The position numbers were made by a program, and so were the translations under genes. A DNA stretch of 64,000 nt from Myxococcus stipitatus (GTDB taxonomy: Bacteria; Myxococcota; Myxococcia; Myxococcales; Myxococcaceae), in the NCBI RefSeq assembly GCF_021412625.1, contig NZ_JAKCFI010000001.1, positions 248,001 through 312,000 on the forward strand, given 5' to 3'. The notes below the pieces were generated by a model. That model was not told where the DNA came from. It was given only the letters and a program-made list of their open reading frames with translations, and made no database searches. Positions 25,671 through 33,460 of this stretch are shown in pieces (position 1 is the first letter of the stretch; the number at the start of each line of letters is the position of its first letter).

Positions 25671-27121
25671 CCCGCGGTCATCCTCGCGGCGGGGTCGCCC
25701 AGCAGCAGGTAGCCGCGCAGGTCGTTGCGCAGCATCCACAACAAGCCGAGCTTCGTGGGGTGGGTGGGGTCCTTCTTCCCGCCCGCCTGCGCGCTCTCCC
25801 GGGCCTGGTATTGCTGGAGCACCCGCTCGTTGATGGCGCGGTAGAAGCGCAGGAGCGCGTCGAGCGCCACGCCCGCGCGGCTGCCGTTCGCCAGCGTCTC
25901 CAGCGCGGAGAGGATGCGGTCCGGGCGCGCCGTCTGCGGGTCATTCGCGTCGAGCAGGCCGAGGGTCCAGGTGAGGTCCGCGTGGCCCACCACCGCGAGC
26001 GGTCCGCGCGGATTGGCCAGCAGGGCCTGGGGGAGGGCCGCGAGGAAGGGCGGCTCACCCCGACCCGGCAGGTGTTGGAGCACCTCCTTCGCGGGGGATT
26101 GGTAGGCGCCCGTCCTGGCGAGGAGCGTCAGCCAGGGGTGGAAGACACTCTCCGCCGGAGTGGCCGCGCCGAAGCACGAGACGTTGAACCACATCCCTCC
26201 CGGCAGGAACGGCTCGCTCCGAGCCCGCTCCGCCGTGAGCGTCTGTCCCGGACCGAGCGACATCGCTCCCTGGAGCCGCCGCTGTTCCTGCGGGGAGGAC
26301 CAGCCCTCGGGGGGGCGCCCCAGGCCATGGGCCACGGAGAGCATCACCCCGGAGCGCGCCTCTCCCGCGCGCTGGAGCAGGCCGTCCACGCCTCCGTCAT
26401 GGGGCAGCTCCGTGAAGGTGGCGCCTGGCCGCGTCCGGGGCCACTGCGCCCGCATCCGCTGGAGACAGGGTTGAATCAGCGCGGCATGTCCCTGCCGCGT
26501 CGCGTTGGTGCCGTCATGCGCCGTGTAGAGGAGCACCCGTGGCGAGGGCGGCGCGTCGGAGCGCTTCTCGCAGCGCACCACCTTGTCCGCATAGCTCGCG
26601 TAGCCCTCGGGATGGGCGGTGCCATCGTCCCGCCCCACGTGTAGCCGGCCGACGAAGGCGCCGTGGGCCAGGACCTGCTGGAACGCGAGCGAGACCTGCC
26701 GCGCGTCTCCGAGGAGCAGCAGGTACCGGGGCCGCTCGAGCTCCGGCACGTCGGGGTCCTGGTGGACCGTCGTCTGCCAGTTCATCGCGGCCTCCGCGCT
26801 CATGTCGCGGGGGACCCGGTACACCGTCACGGGAGCCGGCTGCTGGTCGCCTCGGTACGCCATCAGCGGCCGGATGGCCTCCAGGAGGGCATCTCCGTCG
26901 GCCCCCTCGGGGGCCACCACGCCCCAGCGCTGGACCGCGAGGTCGTTGGGGGAGGCGTCTGGCGCGTCGAGGAGCAGGGCCTCCGCGCGGCCGGGAAGCG
27001 AAAGGGGACGAGGGGCCTGTTCGGTGGCCTCGCGCGCGAGCCCTTCCTCCAGGACGGGGCGGGAGGTGGTGGCCTCCGCGAGCAGAGGCGTCGCGAGAAC
27101 AGCGGCGGGGGTGGAGGCCAT
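25667..27121 (-). CDS. caspase-like (CHAT/C25-type) cysteine peptidase candidate
   Basis: A 484-residue protein whose middle carries a caspase-fold signature: His265 in MLSVAHGLGRP, then about 50 residues later Cys316 in WFNVSCFGAATP, each after a hydrophobic strand. The spacing and motif shape match CHAT and gingipain-like peptidases, although the rest is not a canonical CHAT domain. The N-terminal third has alternating strands (YLLLLGDARQVSLAF). No clear signal peptide is seen at the chosen start (MASTPAAVLATP, with GAGAAGG upstream); a start at about 27180 is possible. It faces the nSTAND-WD40 gene tail to tail with the stops overlapping in CTAG. Co-occurrence with the CHAT/STAND pair suggests a second effector or a protease substrate or partner. 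Confidence 0.75.
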   Translation of the reverse strand: MASTPAAVLATPLLAEATTSRPVLEEGLAREATEQAPRPLSLPGRAEALLLDAPDASPNDLAVQRWGVVAPEGADGDALLEAIRPLMAYRGDQQPAPVTVYRVPRDMSAEAAMNWQTTVHQDPDVPELERPRYLLLLGDARQVSLAFQQVLAHGAFVGRLHVGRDDGTAHPEGYASYADKVVRCEKRSDAPPSPRVLLYTAHDGTNATRQGHAALIQPCLQRMRAQWPRTRPGATFTELPHDGGVDGLLQRAGEARSGVMLSVAHGLGRPPEGWSSPQEQRRLQGAMSLGPGQTLTAERARSEPFLPGGMWFNVSCFGAATPAESVFHPWLTLLARTGAYQSPAKEVLQHLPGRGEPPFLAALPQALLANPRGPLAVVGHADLTWTLGLLDANDPQTARPDRILSALETLANGSRAGVALDALLRFYRAINERVLQQYQARESAQAGGKKDPTHPTKLGLLWMLRNDLRGYLLLGDPAARMTAG

Positions 27122-27380
27122 GCGCGCGAACCTTCTCGAGTCCAGGCAGCGGGGATTCGCCCAGGATTCCACGGGCTCCATGGCCGCGACAAACGGTCGT
27201 CGCGGGTAGGGGGCACGCCGCCTTCCTCGCGCGGGCCTGTGGTCGCGTCGACACTGCCGTCCGGGCCTCGTGCTCGGGCTCGGACCTGGGGGGCAGGGGG
27301 CATTGCTAGGATGTGGTCCCCACGCACGCCGCACGTCTCGCGCGCTCCTCTCGACGCGGCCCGTTCTCCCGGGAGGTCCC

Positions 27381-28676
27381 ATGTCCGCGTCACGTCCGCT
27401 CACGCCGCTCCTCCTCCTCGCCGTCGTCCTGCTGGGGCAGGCCTGCTCCCACGGCCCCCGGCCGCCAGAGTCCCTCCCGGACTTCTACCGGGCGCCCCTG
27501 CCCATTCCCGGGACGCAGCCGGGCCATGTCATCCGCCACGAGCCGCTCACGGGGTTCGCCGCGCTGGAGGACGCCGCGAGCAACGAGCGGGTGCTGTACC
27601 GCTCCAACGCCGTGGCGGGCGACAGGCCCATCGCCGTGTCGGGCATCATCGCCCTGCCCAAGGGCCCCCCGCCCGAGGGCGGCTGGCCCATCGTCAGCTG
27701 GGCGCACGGGACGGTCGGCGTGGCCGACGTGTGTGCTCCCTCGCGCGACACGCTGGGCGCGGCGGCGCACGTCTTCAACCAGGCGCCGCACCGGCTGCTG
27801 AACCTGCTCCTGCGCAACGGCTACGCGGTGGTCATGACCGACTACGAGGGGCTGGGCACGGTGGGGCGCCATCCCTTCCTGCTCGGGGATTCGGAGGCGC
27901 GGGGCGTGCTCGACATCGTCCGGGCGGCGAGGAACCTCTACCCGGACGTGCTCTCCACGAAGTTCGCCATCGCCGGCCACTCGCAGGGAGGACAGGCCGC
28001 GCTGTTCGCGGCGGCGAGGGCCGCGCAGCGGCTCGCGGGGTCGGGCCTGGAGCCGGTGGGGGTCATCGCGTACGCGCCCGCGTCGGCCATCCTCGGGCTG
28101 TTCCGGCTGGGCATCGCCCAGACGCAGCCCTTCGAGGGCGCCGCCTTCATCCCCATGTACTTCACGGGCGCGGCGGAGGGCGACCCGGAGCACATCCAGT
28201 TGGATTCGCTGTTGAAGGACGCGCGAGCCCGCGAGCTGTACTCCCATGTGGACACGCGTTGCCGCGTGGAGCTGAGCGCGGCGGACTCGTGGGGAGGCAT
28301 CAACGTGAAGGACACGGTGCTCGCGCCCGACGCGGACCTCGGCGCGCTGGAGGCGCAGCTCGAGGCGATGCACCCGGGGACGTTGAACATCCCCATTCCC
28401 CTCCGGCTGGTGCAGGGCCGCCTGGACACGCGCGTGGACCCGCTGCAGACCCTGAGGGTCTACTCCGAGCTCACCCAGCGCGGCGCGAACATCGACTACG
28501 TCGGGTGCCCGTTCGCGGACCACTTCGGCGTGATGGGAGACGACCTCCCCGGGATGCTGGGCTGGCTGCGGCAGCGCTTCACCGGCCAGCCCCCGGACCC
28601 CGCCTGGACGAGCTCCTGCGCTCCGCTCACGCCCGAGGAGCTGAGGTCCGCTGGCGCGCCCGGGTCGACCCGGTAG
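27381..28676 (+). CDS. secretory lipase-family alpha/beta hydrolase
   Basis: A 431-residue secreted hydrolase of the LIP family (first known from Candida secreted lipases). The nucleophile motif is AIAGHSQGGQAALF, and the acid and His lie in QGRLDTRVDP and ADHFGVM. Earlier WPIVSWAHGTVGVADVCAPS and the substrate-covering YEGLGTVGRHPFL match the family. A hydrophobic N-terminus ending LLGQACS suggests export, and possibly lipid attachment although the lipobox is imperfect. GGGAGG four bases before the ATG at 27381 supports the start. It probably hydrolyses lipids or esters outside the cell during predation, an inference from the family and the signal peptide. Confidence 0.86.
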   Translation: MSASRPLTPLLLLAVVLLGQACSHGPRPPESLPDFYRAPLPIPGTQPGHVIRHEPLTGFAALEDAASNERVLYRSNAVAGDRPIAVSGIIALPKGPPPEGGWPIVSWAHGTVGVADVCAPSRDTLGAAAHVFNQAPHRLLNLLLRNGYAVVMTDYEGLGTVGRHPFLLGDSEARGVLDIVRAARNLYPDVLSTKFAIAGHSQGGQAALFAAARAAQRLAGSGLEPVGVIAYAPASAILGLFRLGIAQTQPFEGAAFIPMYFTGAAEGDPEHIQLDSLLKDARARELYSHVDTRCRVELSAADSWGGINVKDTVLAPDADLGALEAQLEAMHPGTLNIPIPLRLVQGRLDTRVDPLQTLRVYSELTQRGANIDYVGCPFADHFGVMGDDLPGMLGWLRQRFTGQPPDPAWTSSCAPLTPEELRSAGAPGSTR

Positions 28677-28829
28677 GCCCTCCCGCCCCGGAAGGCGTCC
28701 GCGTCCCAGGGCGCCGGCGACGTCCACGCCAGCGCCCTCGCCGTCAACTCCCTCGCCATGGTGCAGGTGGCGCTCATCGGCTCCTGCTTGCGCCACCTGC
28801 AGCCATCAGACAGGGCCCCGGGCGAAGGC

Positions 28830-29255
28830 TCAGTACGGCTTCTTCCGGGTGTAGTTCTCGCCCAGGCGACAGACGCTCTCGAACATCGCGTGTGTCTTGC
28901 GCTGGGTGAGGATGACGATGGCCCGCTCCTGCTCCGTCAAGGGCCGGCCCTCGGCCTTGGCCGTCGCCTCGATGGTGTCCAGGAGCCCGTAGAGCGCGAA
29001 GACCGCGTTGTCGCCGGTGAAGAGCTCCCGGCGCACGGCCTCGGTCTGCTGGATGAACTCGTCCTCGCTCACACGCTCGGAGTCGTCTGCGAACATGCAT
29101 TTGTGCATGTAATCCACCCCGGGGATGAACAGGCCCGTGGCCCAGTCCAGCTTGAGGATCTGTAGGCCCCCGTCCTCGAGCGGCACCCACTTCACGGTGC
29201 GGGCGCCGACGATGTAGTACCGCGTCGAGTCGTCCCGCCTCTCCGAATCCGTCAT
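28830..29255 (-). CDS. hypothetical protein
   Basis: A 141-residue soluble protein with no recognised domain. It begins with a charged tail and YYIVGARTVKWVPLEDGG, has a possible metal or disulphide pair far apart (HKCMFADD and ESVCRLGENY), and a long helix-forming middle (VSEDEFIQQTEAVRRELF, then EATAKAEGRPLTEQERAIVI). The start at 29255 is the first ATG and coding character begins there. Upstream on the same strand lie the remains of a TonB-family gene, whose loss may have left this gene alone. Confidence 0.72.
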   Translation of the reverse strand: MTDSERRDDSTRYYIVGARTVKWVPLEDGGLQILKLDWATGLFIPGVDYMHKCMFADDSERVSEDEFIQQTEAVRRELFTGDNAVFALYGLLDTIEATAKAEGRPLTEQERAIVILTQRKTHAMFESVCRLGENYTRKKPY

Positions 29256-29426
29256 GTCGCCTCTCGTCGGGTTCCAGCCTCTCGTGTCGGGGCGGCGGGG
29301 AGGCCGTCCCCGCCCACCGCGCCTCGAGACGCTCGCGCAGAGGAGGCAGGCGCTCTGGCTGGAGCCATCCGCGCGCTGGCCGGGTTTGTCCGAGCTGGCG
29401 AGCTGCCGCTCCGCGTCGCGGCCACC

Positions 29427-29560
29427 CCGGGCTCGTTGGTGAACCCGATGTCGAACTCATGGTGCAGGGGCACCGGTTTGCCGTCAAGCATGGCGGGCTC
29501 GTAGCGCCACGCCGTCAGCGCGCGGATGACGCCGTCCTCCAGGCCCGACAGCCCTAGCGC
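29427..29560 (-). pseudogene. TonB C-terminal domain remnant
   Basis: A minus-strand frame reads GLEDGVIRALTAWRYEPA then MLDGKPVPLHHEFDIGFT. This is the conserved ending of TonB/energy-transducer C-terminal domains (usually VLSALRSWRYxPAxxDGxPVPV with FT to follow). No start, periplasmic linker or membrane anchor is found upstream, and the frame runs into low-quality sequence after FTNEPG. It is therefore a truncated remnant rather than a working gene. Intact TonB proteins couple the proton gradient to outer-membrane transporters. Confidence 0.55.
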
Positions 29561-29640
29561 GCCGCACCGCGCGGAGCGGGCGCTGGCGCGCCGGGCTCGG
29601 CACGCGATGGGGGCTCCCGCGTCACCACGCCGCGCCGCCG

Positions 29641-29663
29641 GGGCCCGCCCGAGCGCGGGTCCC
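29641..29663 (-). terminator. hairpin past the serine hydrolase/TPR gene
   Basis: GGGCCCGC (29641-29648) pairs with GCGGGTCCC (29655-29663) with one bulged base. It lies about 20 bases after the stop of the gene at 29684. Confidence 0.4.
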
Positions 29664-29683
29664 TTCCGCGCGAAGGACCTCCG

Positions 29684-31261
29684 TCACTTCGTCGCGGCGC
29701 CGAGCTGCTCCAGCACCTTGACCGCGTTCGCGTTCTTCGGGTCGAGCGCGAGCGACTTGCGGTAGCTCGCGGCGGCCTCCGCCTTCCGGCCGACCTTGAG
29801 GTACGCCTCGCCCAGGCTGTCGTGGGCATTGGCGTTCTCGGGGAAGATGGAGACGTTGGCCTCGAAGACCTTCAGGGCCTCGTCCTTCCTGTCCGACTTG
29901 AGCAGGATGTAGCCCATCTCGTTGAGGACGTCCGGCGACAGCTGCTCGGTGGGGCGCGCCGCGCGTTCCGCCCGGAACCAGGCGATGGTCGCGTCGACGC
30001 CACGGCGCCGCGCGATCAGATCCGCCGTCACCCAGGGACTCTCCGCAGGCGTGGTGTAGTCCTTCCAGGCGTACGCGGCCGCCACGCTGGCGAGGATGCG
30101 CTCGAACACGAGCGAGCCGTTGTCGGAGTTCGTCATCACCGCGACGCCGCTGCCCGTGGCCGAGTCGGCCAGGAGGGTGGCGCGGAAGCCCTCGTTCGCG
30201 CCGCCATGGGCGAAGCGCGTGCCGCCCGGCAGCCCGAAGCCGAGCCCGAACGTGCCGGGAGGCTGGCGGGTGAGCAGCTGCTTCGCCATGGCCTGCGACA
30301 GGAGGCGACGGGACTTGCCCTGAGCGGCCTTGGAGACCTCGAGGGCCAGTCGCGCGAGGTCCGACGGCGTGGTCCACAATCCCGCCGCCGCCTGCTCCGG
30401 GTAGACGTGGACGCCGCCCTTCACGCTCTCCCCTCCGTCACGGGTGCCCGTGGCGGCCCGCTGCGCGATGGCGGCGGGCAACGGCTGCTCGAAGGAGCTG
30501 TCCTTCATGCCGAGCGGCGTGAGGACCGTCTCCTGCATGACGCGGGCGAAGGGCTTGTGGAGCTGGTCCTCCAGCAGCTGCTGGACCACGGTGAAGCCGC
30601 CACCGCTGTAGCGGAACCTGCTCCCAGGGAGGATGTCCACGCGGATGGGGCTGGAGTTGGCGGGCTTCTCCCCGTCGAGGATCTGCTTCAGCGTGGGGAC
30701 GGGCTCGCCGGCCGCGGCCGCGTAGCCCCGGAACCCATGCACCGTCAGTCCGGCGGTGTGGCTGAGCAGCCGGCGCAGGGTGACCTTCTGCTCGCGGGTG
30801 AGGTCGTTCTCCGGCACCTTCCACGACACCAGCCGGGTGTTGACGTCCTCGTCGAGCGACCACTTGTTGGCCTCCGCGTGGTGCAGGGCGGCCAGGGCGG
30901 TGACGGGCTTGCTGATGGAGGCGGCCTGGAAGCGCGTGTCGAGGGTGACGGGGGCGTCGCCGCCGGCCTGCTTCACGCCATAGGCCTTGGCCCAGACGAG
31001 CTCACCCCGGTCGAACACCGCGATGCTCAGCCCGGGGATGCCATACAGGGCCATCCACTCCTGGAGGGAGAGGGCGACGGGGGCCTCTCCGGGGAGGGTG
31101 AGCGGCGTCAGCCCCGCCTCGACCTTCGCCACCCGGGCGGCCTCGGATGGACGGGCCAGCCACTGGGTGGTGGGCTTCGCGGGCGCCGCCCCGGTGAGCA
31201 GCGTGAGGGCGATGGCGCCCGAAAGGGGGGCGAGAACGGCACGGGTCGACGGTCGCGTCAT
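29684..31261 (-). CDS. secreted serine beta-lactamase-like hydrolase with C-terminal TPRs
   Basis: A 525-residue exported protein. A signal peptide (VLAPLSGAIALTLLTGAAPA) is followed by a class C beta-lactamase/esterase fold with SxxK in QAASISKPVTA (near residue 97), the Tyr motif in FRYSGGGFTV and the third-strand motif AHGGANEGFR. The C-terminal 110 residues carry two to three TPR motifs (NEMGYILLKSDRKDEALKVF, NAHDSLGEAYLKVGRKAEAA). Serine hydrolase plus TPR is a recurrent architecture in myxobacteria and Bacteroidetes. Likely roles are peptidoglycan-related peptidase or esterase; true beta-lactam resistance is not implied. The start at 31261 gives the only convincing signal peptide. Confidence 0.9.
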   Translation of the reverse strand: MTRPSTRAVLAPLSGAIALTLLTGAAPAKPTTQWLARPSEAARVAKVEAGLTPLTLPGEAPVALSLQEWMALYGIPGLSIAVFDRGELVWAKAYGVKQAGGDAPVTLDTRFQAASISKPVTALAALHHAEANKWSLDEDVNTRLVSWKVPENDLTREQKVTLRRLLSHTAGLTVHGFRGYAAAAGEPVPTLKQILDGEKPANSSPIRVDILPGSRFRYSGGGFTVVQQLLEDQLHKPFARVMQETVLTPLGMKDSSFEQPLPAAIAQRAATGTRDGGESVKGGVHVYPEQAAAGLWTTPSDLARLALEVSKAAQGKSRRLLSQAMAKQLLTRQPPGTFGLGFGLPGGTRFAHGGANEGFRATLLADSATGSGVAVMTNSDNGSLVFERILASVAAAYAWKDYTTPAESPWVTADLIARRRGVDATIAWFRAERAARPTEQLSPDVLNEMGYILLKSDRKDEALKVFEANVSIFPENANAHDSLGEAYLKVGRKAEAAASYRKSLALDPKNANAVKVLEQLGAATK

Positions 31262-31372
31262 GAGGTGGCTCCAAGGTGCCAGTCGGACGACCTGGCCGCG
31301 TGGCGAGACTACGCCGAATCCCCGCGCCGATTGCCCGTCCCCCCCGAAAACGTCGGGACTGGTGTGACGCGA

Positions 31373-31729
31373 CTACTCGTAGCAGCTGGGGGCGATTTCA
31401 CGCACCTCGACGGTGCCCCACTCGCAGGCCGGACACGTCATGGCGACCTCCATCGCCTCGCCCCGCGTCTTGACGTCGATCAGGAAGAACCCCCCGATGA
31501 TCTCCTTCGACTCCGTGAACGGGCCGTCGCTGATGTTGCGCTTGCCCGAGCGGACCTCGATACGCGAGGCGTGGTCGTCGGACTTCAGCGCCTCTCCGGC
31601 GATGAGGATGCCCTGGTCCTGGAGGCGCTTCTGGAAGCCCATCATCTGGGCATAGGCGATCTTCCCCTGCTCCTGATTGCGTGCCTGCCGCGCGCCGGGT
31701 GGCTCCATGATCATCAACATGAATGACAT
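31373..31729 (-). CDS. YCII/DGPF-domain protein
   Basis: A 118-residue dimeric alpha/beta-barrel-type protein of the YCII family. It opens MSFMLMIMEPPGARQAR and carries the diagnostic SDGPFTESKEIIGGFFLID near residue 68. The start at 31729 has AAAGGAGGG just upstream, one of the best ribosome binding sites in the window. DGPF proteins are the standard genomic partners of ECF42 sigma factors, and such a sigma factor is encoded at 33461 on the other strand, with rarA between them. Its biochemical role is unknown. Two cysteines in a CPACEW motif near the C-terminus could bind metal or respond to redox. Confidence 0.9.
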   Translation of the reverse strand: MSFMLMIMEPPGARQARNQEQGKIAYAQMMGFQKRLQDQGILIAGEALKSDDHASRIEVRSGKRNISDGPFTESKEIIGGFFLIDVKTRGEAMEVAMTCPACEWGTVEVREIAPSCYE

Positions 31730-31977
31730 CGCGTTCCCTCCTTTTGGGGCCGCCAGTGTAGAGCAGCCAAGGTCCATGTCGGCGCGTGCTCCGCGCGGAT
31801 GCGCGCATGCGGACGATTGCCCGTCAGCCTCACGGTCTGATTGCCACGCGGGTGGACCCGCGCCTCGCGGCGTGTCGGTTTTTCGACGGGTGTGGCGTGG
31901 CGTCACACCGGGGGTGCTTCCGGACCACGTCGAGTGACGGTTGACCCGCGCGTCGCAAGACGCGAGGTTGCCCGACG

Positions 31978-33312
31978 ATGAGCGCTGGCCCCGACCTCTT
32001 CTCCGCCTCCGTCGACATGAACCGCTTCGCCCCGCTCGCGGAGCGGATGCGACCACGCACGCCCGACGAGTTCATCGGGCAGGCCCACCTGCTGGGTCCG
32101 GGCGGGCCGCTGCGGCGGCTGATGGAGCGCAAGCAGATCGTCTCCTCGCTGTTCTGGGGGCCGCCGGGGGTGGGGAAGACGACGCTGGCGAGGATGCTGG
32201 CGTCGAGCGTGGACGCGGAGATGGTGGTCCTGTCCGCCGTGTCGGACGGCATCCCCCGCATCCGCGAGGTGGTGGCGGAGGCGGAGCGCGCGCGCAACCA
32301 GTACTCGCGCCGCACGGTGCTGTTCGTCGACGAAATCCACCGGTGGGCGAAGAACGTCCAGGAGCAGGCGCTGCCCCACGTGGAGAGCGGCCTGTTCATC
32401 CTCCTGGGCGCCACCACGGAGAACGTCAGCTTCGAGGTCCGCCCCGCGCTGCTCAGCCGCTGCCGCGTCTTCCGGCTCGTGGACCTCACGCTCCAGGACA
32501 TCCAGGGCGCGCTCACCCGGGCGCTCACGGATTCGAAGCGCGGGCTGGGGGCGCGCAAGCTCACCGTGGGGGACGAGGCGCTGTCGCTGCTGGCGCGGGG
32601 CGGGGCGGGGGACGTGCGCAAGGCGCTGGGCGCGCTGGAGATGGCGGCGGGCCTGACACCGGACGGCGGGGAGATCGCCGTGGAGACCGCGCGCGAGGCG
32701 GTGGGCGTGGGGCTGTCCCGGCACGACAAGGACGGCGACGAGCACTTCGACCTGCTCAGCGCGTTGCAGAAGTCCTGCCGGGGGTCGAACGCGCAGGGGG
32801 CCATCTTCTGGGCGGCGAAGCTGCTCCAGACGGGCGACGTGGTGTCGCTGTGGCGCAGGCTCAAGGTCATCGCCGTGGAGGACGTGGGCATGGCGATGCC
32901 GGAGGCCATCAGCATCGTCCGCGCGTGCGAGGAGGGCTTCCACTCCACGGGCATGCCCGAGGGACGCTTGTTCGTCGCGCACGCCGTCGTCACCCTGGCC
33001 ACCGCGCGCAAGAGCAACCGCGCCTACGCGGCGATGAACGCGGCGCTGGAGGCGCTGGAGGCGCACCCGAACGCCACGCCGCCGCCCCACCTGCGCAACG
33101 CGCCCACGGAGCTGCTCAAGGAGCTGGGACACGGCAAGGGCTACCAGCCGCCGTGGGACTTCAAGGAGCACTACGCGCCAGGGCAGACGTACCTGCCCTC
33201 ACCCCTGGAGCGCGCCGTCTTCTACCGGCCGAGCAAGGAGGGCTACGAGGCGGAGGTCCACGAGCGGATGAGCCACTGGTGGCGCGAGGACAAGGCCGCG
33301 CGCGGCGAATAG
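31978..33312 (+). CDS. rarA: replication-associated recombination protein A (AAA+ ATPase)
   Basis: A 444-residue AAA+ ATPase of the RarA/MgsA (Mgs1/WRNIP1) family. Walker A is WGPPGVGKTTLARML (Lys near 66), Walker B is VLFVDEIHRW, sensor 1 is LGATTEN, and the arginine finger region is ALLSRCRVF. The C-terminal tetramerisation domain contains NAQGAIFWAAKLLQTGDVV, VEDVGMA and the family ending with GKGYQPPWDF. It acts at stalled replication forks in the cytoplasm, associating with SSB and the replisome. The family usually has DEIHRF, so the Trp is a small deviation. The length is normal. It is flanked by a DGPF gene and its likely sigma factor. Confidence 0.95.
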   Translation: MSAGPDLFSASVDMNRFAPLAERMRPRTPDEFIGQAHLLGPGGPLRRLMERKQIVSSLFWGPPGVGKTTLARMLASSVDAEMVVLSAVSDGIPRIREVVAEAERARNQYSRRTVLFVDEIHRWAKNVQEQALPHVESGLFILLGATTENVSFEVRPALLSRCRVFRLVDLTLQDIQGALTRALTDSKRGLGARKLTVGDEALSLLARGGAGDVRKALGALEMAAGLTPDGGEIAVETAREAVGVGLSRHDKDGDEHFDLLSALQKSCRGSNAQGAIFWAAKLLQTGDVVSLWRRLKVIAVEDVGMAMPEAISIVRACEEGFHSTGMPEGRLFVAHAVVTLATARKSNRAYAAMNAALEALEAHPNATPPPHLRNAPTELLKELGHGKGYQPPWDFKEHYAPGQTYLPSPLERAVFYRPSKEGYEAEVHERMSHWWREDKAARGE

Positions 33313-33460
33313 CCGCGAGGTGGGGCACGCGGTGTGGGTCCGCCTCGCTCCCGCATGAGAGGACACCTGGGGTGTCAGCGGATGGTCGAACGTTCGTGCC
33401 GGGGGCGGGTTCGCGCCGCGAGGGCCTTGCATCGTGGAGCGAGGATGCTCTAGTCGCCGC

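Noticed and set aside
22695..25739. 1014-codon open frame opposite the nSTAND-WD40 gene
   Set aside because: A His/Arg/Pro-rich shadow of the WD40 repeats; its own apparent periodicity only mirrors the real repeats.
29684..31261. antibiotic-resistance beta-lactamase
   Set aside because: The fold matches, but the TPR tail and motif details fit an esterase/peptidase; resistance is not supported.
33362..33376. GACACC/GGTGTC hairpin after rarA
   Set aside because: Only six pairs with a three-base loop; too weak to call a terminator.
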